The notes beneath the pieces were generated by a model, which searched no databases, was not told where the DNA came from, and was given only the letters and a program-made list of their open reading frames with translations. From Panorpa germanica (Eukaryota > Arthropoda > Insecta > Mecoptera > Panorpidae): a stretch of DNA of 64,000 nucleotides. The stretch covers positions 27,477,807 through 27,541,806 of the forward strand of contig OY783206.1 of assembly GCA_963678705.1 (NCBI GenBank), read 5' to 3'. Shown here one piece after another: positions 34,497 through 45,159 of the stretch (position 1 is its first letter; every line of letters starts with the position of its first letter). Made by a program: the position numbers and the translations under genes.

Positions 34497-35500
34497 GAGA
34501 TAGAATAATGTTAACCCAAGTATGTTTAAGGTTGTACACCAGTGACAACCGTTGGCAAAAGTATAGTTGTATAGTAAGTGTGTTCAAAGCACTGAGTTTA
34601 GCTGAATATAAATGATATAAAATTATAAAAGTAAGCAATTAAAATAAGTTCTCCATTTACACAACGCGAAGTAAGAAACAGAGACTCACCTGAACGTTGG
34701 CCTCGTCTGTTAAATTGTCTTTGGTTCGTCACGTGATCAAGTGGAGCTTCTTATCAACTAGAGATGATAACAAGTACTGCAAAATTAGATAACAGCGGCG
34801 ATCCGTAAACTGCTGGAAACACAGAAACTGTCAAATTGATAGTTTAGCTATTACGTCAATCCCACAGAAAGGCCTGTTGTCGTTTCTTGCCACCCAACCG
34901 CTGCCAATAAACCTAATTGACTTTATCATTAAATCTAATTTAAACACACGTATTTAGAAATGTACAGATTGTTTCCAGTGCTAATAAGTTGAAATAAACT
35001 CACCTGGTTACACTTAAAGTGCACTATTTTTTGTTTAAGTTTCATGAATCACTTTTCTCGGTTCACTTTACTTTGTCACTTATTAGTAAGCAGATGGATT
35101 TCACAATGAGGCGTTTGCAAAATAATACACCCGTATATATAAGGGCCTGTTATTTCGATATCTGGATAAGAAATTGATAAGTTCCATGATAATTAATTAA
35201 TTTTAGCTGATAACACGTCTGTTATTGCAAAACAAATTCATCACGTCTAATTGTTCGCACTCGAAGTATCAGCGCATGTTCCAGTGGCGTAACTAGGCAG
35301 AAAGTTAGAAAGTTGAAATTTTATAGAAAGACTAACTTTGGTACCTAATTTACAAATCGAAAACAAAATCCACCTATTTTGAGTTGGTCAAATAATGAAA
35401 ATTTTGAAAATTAAAATAATTAAGAAAATTTGAAATTAAATTACGAATTATTTTATTGAATTCAAATCTTACACATTAAAAAGACGTCGCTTTGCGACGG
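34497..35500 (-). promoter_or_regulatory. 5' region of gene D
   Basis: The donor TTCAG|GTGAGT at 34690/34689 and acceptor ATATTCAG at 34612 define a 78-nt 5'UTR intron. A second donor-like CCAG|GTGAGTTT lies near 35002. GATAA motifs are dense at about 35157-35215. The region matches 6000-7035 upstream of gene A. Confidence 0.5.
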
Positions 35501-36051
35501 GGGTACACTCTAATATATTGATAAAGTTGGGTACCAGAATGTTCTATTATTTTGATTAAATTCGCAATTAAAGGGGTGTTCAATTCATTCGTGATGAGAA
35601 TTGATAAGGCCACCACACAAAGATTAGCTAGTAATAAATGTTGCAGAGTTAATATTTCAGCTGGAACAAAGTTTGTGTTATAAGCTAAATGTAAATGGAG
35701 ACATCTACAGAGGGTTGTACATTTTTTGTACAATTATAAAGCATATCATTATCCAACCATCATACAAATTTGAAGTGGACTGACCGTTTAGAACCACTAA
35801 CCCCACAATATAGACTCTAAACTCAGTACAAACTTCAACCCCTAATAATTTGGTGGTGAGACGTTGGACGTTATGGGACGACGGAAAGCATATAGCATTC
35901 CACCCGCAAATCACACTTCAATTATTATATTAAATTATTCATAAATAAAACAGTTTATTATATTTCTTATATTAAATTGTATTAATAATATTAATAGAGA
36001 AAATAATAAATTAGACAAAAATAAAAAATTACTACAATAATAAATAAAAAA
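35501..36051. other. Spacer of truncated unit E
   Basis: Array spacer with empty sites for both MITEs (GTACAATTATAAAG near 35728; CTCTAAACTCAGTAC near 35815). It has no gene and leads into a Helitron insertion. Confidence 0.6.
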
Positions 36052-36387
36052 TCTTAATATATATAAATTACGTGTCACGTTGTCTCTCCGCGATGGACTC
36101 CTAAACTACTTAACCGATTTTAATCAAATTTGTACACCGTGTGCAGTTTGATCCAACTTGAAAGATAGGATAGCTTACATCTCAATTTATTTATCTTATT
36201 GCAAATTATTTGTCTATTAATTATCTGTATATGACATATGACATCTGGCGACGATGATGGCGACATCTGTTGACTAGATTGAGTAAATATTCTGTTGACT
36301 AGATTGAGTAAATATTCAATAGATGGCGCTATGTAATGTAATATGACAAAAACGTTAGTCACAGCAACGCGTGGCCGGGACAGCTAG
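36052..36387 (+). mobile_element. Non-autonomous Helitron
   Basis: It begins TCTTAATATATATAAATTAC, ends GGGACAGCTAG, and sits between A (36051) and T (36388), as Helitrons do. Other array units show the uninterrupted host sequence at this point (for example about 7555). It contains a 25-bp tandem duplication (TGTTGACTAGATTGAGTAAA core) near 36267-36318. No Rep-helicase is encoded. Confidence 0.7.
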
Positions 36388-36531
36388 TAAAATATAAGTC
36401 CTTTGCTTGCATAATACTTTAAATCTGAAAATAAAAATTAACTTATTATTAGATAAGTACTTAATATTAAGAATTATAGTTATGTTAACTTTGTTAAGTT
36501 TAATTTGATATGTCAGTGTGTCGAACTCAAG

Positions 36532-36778
36532 TTAGGTCTGTCTGGTAGCTTCTCCTCCAGGTTTCAGTTGTTTCAAGCAAGAACAGTCCCTGAGATGGCC
36601 CTCCTCGTTCTCCGACATTAACTTCACATGAGCGTGAACGACTGACGCTAATTTGTCTAGAGTTTGTTCGTATAGACAATTTACATCTGTTTTAAATAGG
36701 TCAACAATATTGCGTATGAATGTGTCGGTATAACAATCTTTCCTAATGAATCTAATGATGAATAGTCTGGCGTCAGCA
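36532..36778 (-). pseudogene. Array unit E: truncated terminal exon
   Basis: It matches the 3' half of the terminal exons of A to D, including the TAA stop at 36534-36532 and the segment encoding the conserved C-terminus. It breaks off near 36778, where unrelated sequence starts. A 3' flank piece (36388-36480) is joined to it with an internal deletion. This marks the promoter-side end of the array. Confidence 0.75.
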
Positions 36779-37477
36779 TAATAATGTAATTATCATTACA
36801 CCACTGTTGTGAAATAATCACAACTCATAGGTCCATGTAGCCGGGTATCGTTACTTCCCAGCCTCGCTTGGTTACGTGCAATCACGTATAAACTAAAGGC
36901 GGCACTTTGATCTACGTACGTGTGAACCATATTATAAAGTACTAACTCGCCCATTTGTAGAAGTATTTTGAAGCATTTTAATATTTAAAAAATTTCGGGT
37001 AAAATTTAAACCTTTTTGGATTGAATATTTACTTCAGATTCGTTCAAGTAAAATGTTACATATATATTACATAACAACCATCTTTAAAGCAGAAAAATAG
37101 TCGCGGCCCTTTTGTAGAATCCAGGATCCGCGACATTTTGTAACAGGCAACAAACGCTGTGCGCGCTGTACGGATTGTCTATATAAAACTTATGTCCGTT
37201 GAAAACTATAAATTATTGAATAAGATATTTAGCTATAGTATGTAATTAGGATTGCATACCACAAAACAACCAGGCGCTAATATAGTTATCTGTATGTAAA
37301 GGTTTGCGTCTTTGTTAACTACATGATAAATAAAAGAAAATGTTTTTTATAAAATATACTTTTATTTATTTAAAACGCGTCAAATAATTTAAAATACAGT
37401 TTAATAATAAAAGCGTGGGGCACACTTGATAATAATATACACATTCATATATCTTTAAATCTCGTATATAATTTGTA
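36779..37477. other. Transition from NACHT array to zinc-finger cluster
   Basis: No gene is seen. From about 37100 there is loose similarity to 45870-46090 and 41360-41520, which are upstream parts of the zinc-finger units, so the second tandem family seems to start here. Confidence 0.4.
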
Positions 37478-37921
37478 ATGTATAAGTTTTTTAAATTTTG
37501 TGTTTTTGTTATTTGTCACTTAAGGCCTGCTTTGCTAACCTGTTCTTTGACGTCATGCGTCGTGAATTCCGTACGTGCGATATTTGTTTGTTGCATTTGT
37601 ACAGCTCCAGTAACAATTAGAATTATTTTGCTATCCGCGAAATCTTATCTGGCTTTTAGTTTACTTTTAGATTACAAAAAGAAAACTCCACAAATCTTCA
37701 AATCTCCACTCGCCCCTGCAAAGCAAAGCGCTTTTATGAATTTAGAGCGGCTCAATTGGAGGATTGTGCAGGGACGAAGATCTTCACCGACGTGTTCCGG
37801 TTTTATTCCAGATGTTAAACTAATTCTTGAGCCACCCACACACGTGATGTTGTGCCAGTGTCGGATTCCCGCAGGACATGAAACGGACCTGGAAAACGAG
37901 TTCAAAATTAGTGAATTGTAA
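37478..37921 (+). CDS. Open frame of unknown nature
   Basis: 147 codons with a hydrophobic, Cys-rich start and a polar second half. The stretch about 37680-37905 is richer in GC than its surroundings and is open on both strands (minus-strand frame 37905-37672). I recognise no domain and see no matching splice sites. It could be a remnant exon, part of a transposon, or chance. Confidence 0.15.
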   Translation: MYKFFKFCVFVICHLRPALLTCSLTSCVVNSVRAIFVCCICTAPVTIRIILLSAKSYLAFSLLLDYKKKTPQIFKSPLAPAKQSAFMNLERLNWRIVQGRRSSPTCSGFIPDVKLILEPPTHVMLCQCRIPAGHETDLENEFKISEL

Positions 37922-39857
37922 ACGTAGTAATTAGGGAAATCATTATCTCACTTGGAGGAAGTCTTCTTCAAATAAAGTGGCGATTAATTGCAAAGCGCTT
38001 CGTCTTTAGCGAGCCTCGTAAAAGCTAATTAAATGGGAGGCTTGCTGGTGATGTAATACTATTTTCCAGTTTCTCCTTATCCTGCAAGGTCTTGCTTAAA
38101 TGTAATACTTATCATCGCACAGACAACATAATCAATATCAGCATTGATTGATTGTAATGATTAATGACGCTTTCCTCGACTTTCGATGTGTCATGCTTTG
38201 TGCCATTAGCCTTTAGTGCTTAAAACAATAAATTAGTTATTTGTGACTGTAATTAACATTAATTAATACGAAGTCATCCGAACCGTTACTAATTACTTGA
38301 CATTCCAGTTGAAATACTGGCAGCAACTTACAACTGTTTCCTACTCCTAAAGTCTAAACGGTCATGTTCATTCTTGTGGTGCCCCCAACTCCAGCACTGG
38401 GGAGCAATGATCAACACTTCAGATGCAATAATATTTTATTTATATGATAATCATAATCACTTACTGTATTGACATCTTCAGACATTTCTACTTTCGATTA
38501 ATATTTGACAGGTTGTGTTTGATGTTTAGGTATATTTGATAGAGGTTATGTAAAAAGAACATAAACCTGTAAACTTATTGATTGCGCAGAATATAATATT
38601 ATGATCCAGCAGGTCCAATATTATCGTTACGAGCCACATCAACACTTAATTGTATTAAAATATCTATCACTCTAAACCGTTTAAAAAAGGAAAGTGTTTT
38701 CTATAGCATTCCTAACCCTATTCTTTGTTACTGCTCACTACAACTCACTACAACTTGATACCGTACTTGCAACAATAATATGAATACACAATAATGTAAA
38801 TAGAAAAATACTCAAACACTAGTCTCACAGGTCATTAGGTTTTAAAGAGTTTATATTCCACTTGTCACTTTGGACCTGTCAACAATTCAAGAACATTCTG
38901 GAACAAATAACCGTGGTTAACGACCTTACGGGCGTGGCGTCTTAAGTGAATAAGTCAGGTAATATCCTACATATTTACTTTAGCTAGTTCTTTTTTAATT
39001 ATTTGTTTTTTATATATAATTTTAAGATTTATTAACGATATACTTTTTTAAATAGTGGTTTTAAAACGTTGTAATGTTCTTTAGACTCATCAAGTTATAT
39101 TAGATATCTATCTAATGTGCACAAACTATCAAACTGTAACTGATAATATAATTAATATAAATCTAATTTTAAGATTTACATTTTGAAACTATTTTTAAGG
39201 TAAAAGCACGTCAATAATATTATTATTAAGGCTTTTGATAATTATGCAAAGTACCTCCGTCTTTTAAAAATAAACTTGTAAAGACACCACAACATTTTCG
39301 TATGGTTTATGATGATTTTAATATCGTCAAAACATGTACAAATCAGACGTAATATTTATTATACCACTTGTTGTTAAGAAATAGACAATATTAATGATTA
39401 AAGTTGACCAATAAATAAGAATTATGACATCACTAATTTCGTTGACAGTTGGTTAGTAGAATACAGACTTAGTAAGATTCAAACCAATAATAGATTTGTG
39501 TGAAGAGTTTGAATATTTGATAAAACCAATTTATAAAGGTTTATTTGTATGATTATAAAAGATTGTCAAGTTAAATTAATTATGTACATACATAATCATT
39601 ATTTTATTAGGCAGCGGTGGGCTATATTATATATATACATCACGACATCACAAATACTGCCAACATGGTAGAGAGTCGTCAGTGATAGAACTCAACATCG
39701 GAAATAGTCCAACGTTAAAATATTAATATTAATTATATATTAATATACAAATGTGACTACACAATTTGAGACACAGCAACTTTAAAAATAAATCGTTTTT
39801 GAATGTAATTCTACTTACAGTTATTAATTTTGTTTGATCAATGATAATTGTTTTACA
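37922..39857. other. Upstream region of zinc-finger gene 1
   Basis: AT-rich and gene-free. Parts (38840-38940) match 41640-41710 upstream of gene 2. The 5' exon of gene 1 was not located with confidence. A TATATATATACATC stretch occurs near 39628. Confidence 0.4.
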
Positions 39858-39863
39858 GTGAAA

Positions 39864-40991
39864 ATGAATAACATTAATGCCAAGTTGGAAACTGTATCTG
39901 CAGTATTTTCTGACATCAAAACAGAAACTGATGTCTTTGTTGTTGAAATAACCAATGTTAAAACAGAAATAAAAGAGGAGTATGAGGACGAAGATATCGC
40001 ACCTGAAGGACCACCAAATGAACCCTTTACTGACTATTTAAAATATGGGGATGCTGGTTCCTCGAAACAAGAATACTGCGAAACCTGTGGAGTTTATTGC
40101 AGAGACACGCATAGTTCGGGATGTAAGAAATTAAATGACGACCGGACCTTCGATGAAGATATTCTTGATTACAATTTACCGAACGACAGATTTAGACTTC
40201 TTCCAAACGTGAACCCTATTATGTCGTTTGTTAAACAAAATAAAAAGACAATAATTGTTAAACCCGATAAACCAATAAAATATTATACCTGCGACGTGTG
40301 TCAAATTTCTTTTACTGCAAAGAAAAGATTAGTGAAACATATTAAAAGTCATACTGCAGAACGCCCGTATCCTTGTGACGTATGTAACAAGTCTTTTACC
40401 AGAAAGGGGAACTTAAATGTACATAAACTAATTCACAGCCAAAAGAAGCCTTTTTCATGTGATGTATGTGGCAAGACTTTTACTCGAAAGAATAATCTGA
40501 ACACACATAAGCTAATGCACAGTGGGGAGCGCCCATTTTCATGCGACGTCTGCAACCAGGCTTTTACAATAAGAAGCCACCTAAATACGCACAAAGTAAT
40601 ACATAGCGGAGAAAGGCCATTTTCATGTGACGTGTGTAACCGGACTTTTACTCGAAAGAGTAACCTTAACAGACATAATGTTGTTGTCCATAGCGGAGAA
40701 AGGCCATTTTCGTGTGATGTATGTAGCCAGACTTTTACTCTTAAGGGTAACCTAAACTCACACAAGGTAATGCATACTGGGGAAAGACCATTTTCATGTG
40801 ACATTTGTAATCAGACCTTTACTCTAAGTAGTAATCTAAATAAACATAAACTAATCCATAGTGGGGAGAAACCGTTTTCCTGTGACCTTTGTAACAAGAC
40901 ATTTACTTTAAAGTGTAATCTAAATACACATAAGCTAGTACATGAAAAACATAAACAAATGTTTCATTATACTAATTTGTTTAATGAATAA
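39864..40991 (+). CDS. C2H2 zinc-finger protein 1 (8 fingers)
   Basis: The start ATG at 39864 lies 5 nt after an acceptor TGTTTTACAG (39849-39858), so a 5' exon exists upstream. The protein has 375 residues. The acidic N-terminus carries IKTETDVFVVEI, VKTE and IKEE, which are psi-K-x-E sumoylation consensus sites. A small Cys cluster (YCETCGVYC...C) follows. Then come eight C2H2 fingers of the FSCDVCNKTFTRK-x-NLNTH type joined by HSGERPF linkers; finger 5 has one extra residue between its histidines. The product is probably a nuclear DNA-binding regulator; targets are unknown. Closest relatives are the two genes downstream. Confidence 0.88.
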   Translation: MNNINAKLETVSAVFSDIKTETDVFVVEITNVKTEIKEEYEDEDIAPEGPPNEPFTDYLKYGDAGSSKQEYCETCGVYCRDTHSSGCKKLNDDRTFDEDILDYNLPNDRFRLLPNVNPIMSFVKQNKKTIIVKPDKPIKYYTCDVCQISFTAKKRLVKHIKSHTAERPYPCDVCNKSFTRKGNLNVHKLIHSQKKPFSCDVCGKTFTRKNNLNTHKLMHSGERPFSCDVCNQAFTIRSHLNTHKVIHSGERPFSCDVCNRTFTRKSNLNRHNVVVHSGERPFSCDVCSQTFTLKGNLNSHKVMHTGERPFSCDICNQTFTLSSNLNKHKLIHSGEKPFSCDLCNKTFTLKCNLNTHKLVHEKHKQMFHYTNLFNE

Positions 40992-41889
40992 AATTTTGGA
41001 TATTTTGGATATTGTATTGTCTTTCTATTGTATTCACATGTGCAGTTGTACTCTTTCGTTTCAACATAATTTGAACGGCCTTAAAGATTTAAACCTCTCT
41101 AACATAACTACCTGTGTCTAAACTGAACATGTGTCTCCTTGGGGCACACTCTCTTTTCGTCCATTGTTCTGTTCCCTTCACTTTCTCCCTATTAAAGTTA
41201 AACACAGAACATGATCAATATAACTTTCTTTGACATCATGCGCCATGAATTATACTACTGTGATATTCATTTCATTATTAATGACAAATAAAAATGTAAT
41301 TAATGTTGCTATTAGATCAGGAGTTTCTGGTGCTAGAACAATTATTTTATTTCATTCGTGCGTCTTTCTTATTTAGAGAACTGCAAAAGTTATGGCTGCT
41401 GAAAGCAACTAACGCATTAATTATAATATGTAGTTTACATTGCATGCATTTGAAATGTCAGGCGCTTCTACAGTTCTCTGTATTGAAAGGTTTACGTCAT
41501 CGATAATTACTTTATAATTAAAATGAAATAGAAAAAACATTTTTTCTATTTCAAAACTTATATTTATTTAAAATGCTTAAAATATTTAAAGCCTAAAAGA
41601 ATTAATTTACTAATAAAATAATAGAACCTACTAACTAGGAAGGTTGTATTCCACTTGGCATTTGGGGCTGTCAACAATGCAGAACACTCTGGTACGATTA
41701 TACGGGCCTTGCTGCTGAAGTTTAATGTCAGATTAATATTCTACATAAAAATAAGCATCTTGGCCGTTTTTTAAGTGTTTCTCTTTTTCTATATAGGTTT
41801 AAGTGTTATAAACGATATTCACTTTTTGAAACAAATGTTATAGTACATTGTATGTACTTATTGAGCTCATAAAGCGTATCTTAGGGATA
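40992..41889. other. Spacer between zinc-finger genes 1 and 2
   Basis: It contains the AATAAA overlapping the stop of gene 1, and a repeated GTTGCTATTAGATCAGG motif (41304) that recurs near 42461, 45367, 50738 and 57978. No gene is supported. Confidence 0.45.
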
Positions 41890-41955
41890 TAACCTATAAA
41901 TGCAGTTGCTGTCAAATATAAATCAAATGCAGAAAGACTTCAAGTTATAAATACG
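41890..41955 (+). other. Candidate 5' non-coding exon of zinc-finger gene 2
   Basis: The segment ends in the donor ACG|GTAAGT and matches 47240-47310 upstream of gene 3, which ends GCA|GTAAGT. It would splice to the acceptor at 42554. The exon start is not determined. Confidence 0.45.
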
Positions 41956-42559
41956 GTAAGTGATAATGTTCAATATAATAGTAATTTTGAGAAATTAAGT
42001 GTTTGAAGAAAATCTAATTTGTTACTAGGATTTTACCTAATTATGTAGCTTACTTTGTCTTTTAAAATTTTAATTATAAAGAACCACCGTATTTTGTCTG
42101 GTTTGGTATTACTAGGTTTAGTTTTATATAATACTGTAATATTCATTATGTCATTCTTTGTTAAGAATAGACAATTTTAATAGTTGAAGCTTATAAATAA
42201 ATAAAAATATAACAGTATCTTTTACTGTAATCTAATTAATACAGACTTATTAAGAATCAAATCAATTAGAAATATATTTGATAGGTTAGAATATATGATA
42301 AACATATTTTTATTTACTCACGTATATAATAATATTTACAGGAAATAGTTTGAAGAGCGTCTTTAGGATTATATAGGATTAGAATATCAGTTTTACAGTT
42401 TCATAGAAATTAAGTCATGGTTGATTATTAATATTGAAAAATAAAAATGTAATTAGTGTTGCTATTAGATCAGGAGTTACTGGTGCTAGAACAACTTGCA
42501 ACTTATGGTTATTAAATTTATTAAATGAGTTACAGTTTTAATATTGTTTTACAGTTAAA

Positions 42560-44257
42560 ATGGAAAACGCAGGGGCCAATATGGAAGATGTGACTGAAAT
42601 ATTCCCCGGCAACAAAAGCATCGACATCAAAACAGAAACTGATGTTTTTGTCGTTGAAATAACGAATATTAAAACAGAAATTAAAGAGGATGCAGATGAA
42701 TCACTCACTGATTATGTCGAATATGAGGAACCGTGCTCCTCGAAAGAAACTGAACTGAGCAATGTTGTTCTCCACGATGTTCAAAATGTTAAAGTAGAAA
42801 TAAAAGATGAGGATGCCGATAATATTCTACTAGAAAGTCCACAAATCGAACCATTTACTGACTATTTAAAATATGAGGAAGTTTCGTCAGAAGCAGGGGA
42901 CTGCGAAACCTTGGAGAAAACTAGCGCTAAGGCAATTGTTGAACCGTCTAAGGAGACTTCAAATAACAATTCCGATTTAGCAAAGGAGTGTTATACCTGT
43001 GACATCTGTCAACTATCTTTTACTGGAAAAGAAATCTTAGCAAAACACAACCAAAGGCATACGGTAGAGCGGCCATTTCCGTGTGACATATGTAACAAGT
43101 CGTTCACTCGAAAGAGTGACGTAAACATACATAAAGTAACTCATACAGGGGAGAGACCATTTTCCTGTGACGTGTGCGTCCAGACCTTTACTCGAAAGTG
43201 TGCCTTAAAGAAGCATATGCTAATACACAGTGGACAAAGACCATTTTCATGTGATGTGTGCAGTTTAACTTTTACTCTAAAAGGAACTTTAAATTCACAT
43301 AAACTAATCCATAGTGGAGAAAAACCATTTTTATGTGATGTGTGTAACAAGACGTTTACTCAAAGGGGTGCGCTAAATATTCATAAGCTTATCCATACTG
43401 GAGAAAAGCCATTTTCATGTGATCTATGTAACCAGTCCTTTGCTCTTAAGGGTGCCCTAAATTCACATAAACTATTACACAGTGGAAAACTACCATTTTC
43501 ATGTGGTGTGTGTAATCAAGGTTTTATTCTTAAAAGTGCCTTATACACACATAAACTGATCCATAGCGGAGAAAGCCCGTTTTCTTGTGACGAGTGTAGC
43601 CAGACTTTCACTCGGAAGGGTGCCCTGAAGGCACATAAACTAATCCATACTGGAGAAAGACCATTTTCTTGTGACGTCTGCAATAAGTCATTTTCTCGAA
43701 AAGATACTTTAAATACACATAAACTTAGTCATAGTGGAGAAAGACCTTTCTCATGTGAGGTGTGCAATCAGTGTTTTATTCTAAAGAGTGCCCTAAATAC
43801 GCATAGACTAATCCATAGTGAGAAACGACCATTTTCATGTGAGGTGTGCAACCAAGGTTTTATTTTAAAAAGTGCCCTAAATACGCACAAGCTGATCCAT
43901 AGTGGAGAGAGGCCATTTTCTTGTGACATATGTAACCAGACTTTCACTCAAAAGGGTGACCTAAACAGACACAAACGAATCCATAGCAGCGAACGGCCAT
44001 TTTCATGTGAGGTGTGTAGCCAGACCTTCACTGCCAAGGGCAACCTAATTAAACATAACCTAGTTCACAGTGGAGAAACGCCATTTTCATGTGATATGTG
44101 TGACAAGACTTTTTCTCGAAAGGGTAACCTTAACGCACATAAACTAGTTCACAGCGGAGTAAGGCCATTTTCGTGCGACGTATGTAACAAGACTTTTACA
44201 CGAAAGAGCCGGTTAAATAAACACAGATTGGAGCACACGGAGAATAGTGCTCGGTGA
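42560..44257 (+). CDS. C2H2 zinc-finger protein 2 (15 fingers)
   Basis: The ATG at 42560 follows the acceptor ATTGTTTTACAG at 42554; the region around it is the same as at gene 3. The protein has 565 residues. The N-terminal part (about 130 residues) repeats the IKTETDVFVVEI / IKTEIKE / VKVEIKDE psi-K-x-E motifs. It is followed by fifteen C2H2 fingers with standard C-x2-C-x12-H-x3-H spacing and mostly HSGERPFSC linkers. Several fingers are near copies of each other (for example those with GFILKSALNTHKLIH), showing growth by internal duplication. The frame is intact. Probably a nuclear transcriptional regulator; DNA target unknown. Confidence 0.9.
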   Translation: MENAGANMEDVTEIFPGNKSIDIKTETDVFVVEITNIKTEIKEDADESLTDYVEYEEPCSSKETELSNVVLHDVQNVKVEIKDEDADNILLESPQIEPFTDYLKYEEVSSEAGDCETLEKTSAKAIVEPSKETSNNNSDLAKECYTCDICQLSFTGKEILAKHNQRHTVERPFPCDICNKSFTRKSDVNIHKVTHTGERPFSCDVCVQTFTRKCALKKHMLIHSGQRPFSCDVCSLTFTLKGTLNSHKLIHSGEKPFLCDVCNKTFTQRGALNIHKLIHTGEKPFSCDLCNQSFALKGALNSHKLLHSGKLPFSCGVCNQGFILKSALYTHKLIHSGESPFSCDECSQTFTRKGALKAHKLIHTGERPFSCDVCNKSFSRKDTLNTHKLSHSGERPFSCEVCNQCFILKSALNTHRLIHSEKRPFSCEVCNQGFILKSALNTHKLIHSGERPFSCDICNQTFTQKGDLNRHKRIHSSERPFSCEVCSQTFTAKGNLIKHNLVHSGETPFSCDMCDKTFSRKGNLNAHKLVHSGVRPFSCDVCNKTFTRKSRLNKHRLEHTENSAR

Positions 44258-44309
44258 TAGAACAGTGATAGATGTAGTTTAGTATATTCTTTATTAGTAG
44301 TTTACCATC

Positions 44310-44538
44310 CTATACAATGGGCAATAAGCAAATTCTAAGAAGCGAGCAAAACACACTGAGCTATCCATGTGTGTGTGTGTGTGTCAAGGAGGAAACTTGA
44401 CTTTAATTCTGGTATCGAAACACCACACAAAGATTAGCTAGAAATTGCAGAGTTATTATTTCAGCGGGAACAAAGTTTGTATTAAAAGCTAAATGTAAAT
44501 GGAGACATCTACAGAGGGTTGTACATTTTTGTACAAAT
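44310..44538. repeat. Piece of the NACHT-array spacer, 3' of zinc-finger gene 2
   Basis: It matches 14960-15197 and 28510-28733 of the array, including the TG tract (44369-44384) and the CTACAGAGGGTTGTAC segment. The AT-flanked MITE follows at the same point as in the array, so a block of spacer plus MITE has moved or been copied between clusters. Confidence 0.7.
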
Positions 44539-45159
44539 GGGCTTGTGTCCTCATTTTTTAGTGGTCGATTTTTCAATTGTTGATTGAAATTGATGTTAAT
44601 AAATGTGTATTGGCGTGTCTATTTTATTAAATATCTAAATGTTGACGGGGATATAGCAATTAAAAGTTTGAATTGTAGTTTTAGCGCTGGAAATGGTCCG
44701 CCATTTGTATGACGTGAAATGCATTTTAATGTCAGTTATTTGTTGAGTAGGTCAGTGCTGTGGTAATGTTTTGTAGCTGTTGGTAGTCAAATAATCAACT
44801 CAAGTCAAAGAATAATAGATTTTTATTTTATTTAACCCTGCTAAGGCAGACATAATATTGGAATTTTATTGTTCTTTGAAATAGCTGTAAATAATATTTG
44901 ATATTTTGATATATAAATACATATAGCAGAGATTTATGAGCTGTAAGGTTGGCAGGGATTGTGATGTCACATGCATTTGAAATTTGTACAACTTTGAATC
45001 CGTTTAATAATTAAAGAGACAAAATGACTTTTTTAATTGTTAATATCTCTTGAAATATAACGAGTTATTAAAAAATAATTGAACATTTGAGGTTCTAGTA
45101 ACCCACTTTATCAATATATAGTACACTTTTATAGAAATTAAGATATAGGACACAAGCCC
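44539..45159. mobile_element. MITE with 13-bp inverted ends and AT flanks
   Basis: It starts GGGCTTGTGTCCT, ends AGGACACAAGCCC, and has AT on both sides. It is non-coding and the same family as 15198-15829. Confidence 0.75.

Noticed and set aside
43141-43350. Minus-strand frames opposite the zinc-finger exons (also 40433-40804 and 48685-49023)
   Set aside because: Shadows of the repetitive C2H2 coding sequence.
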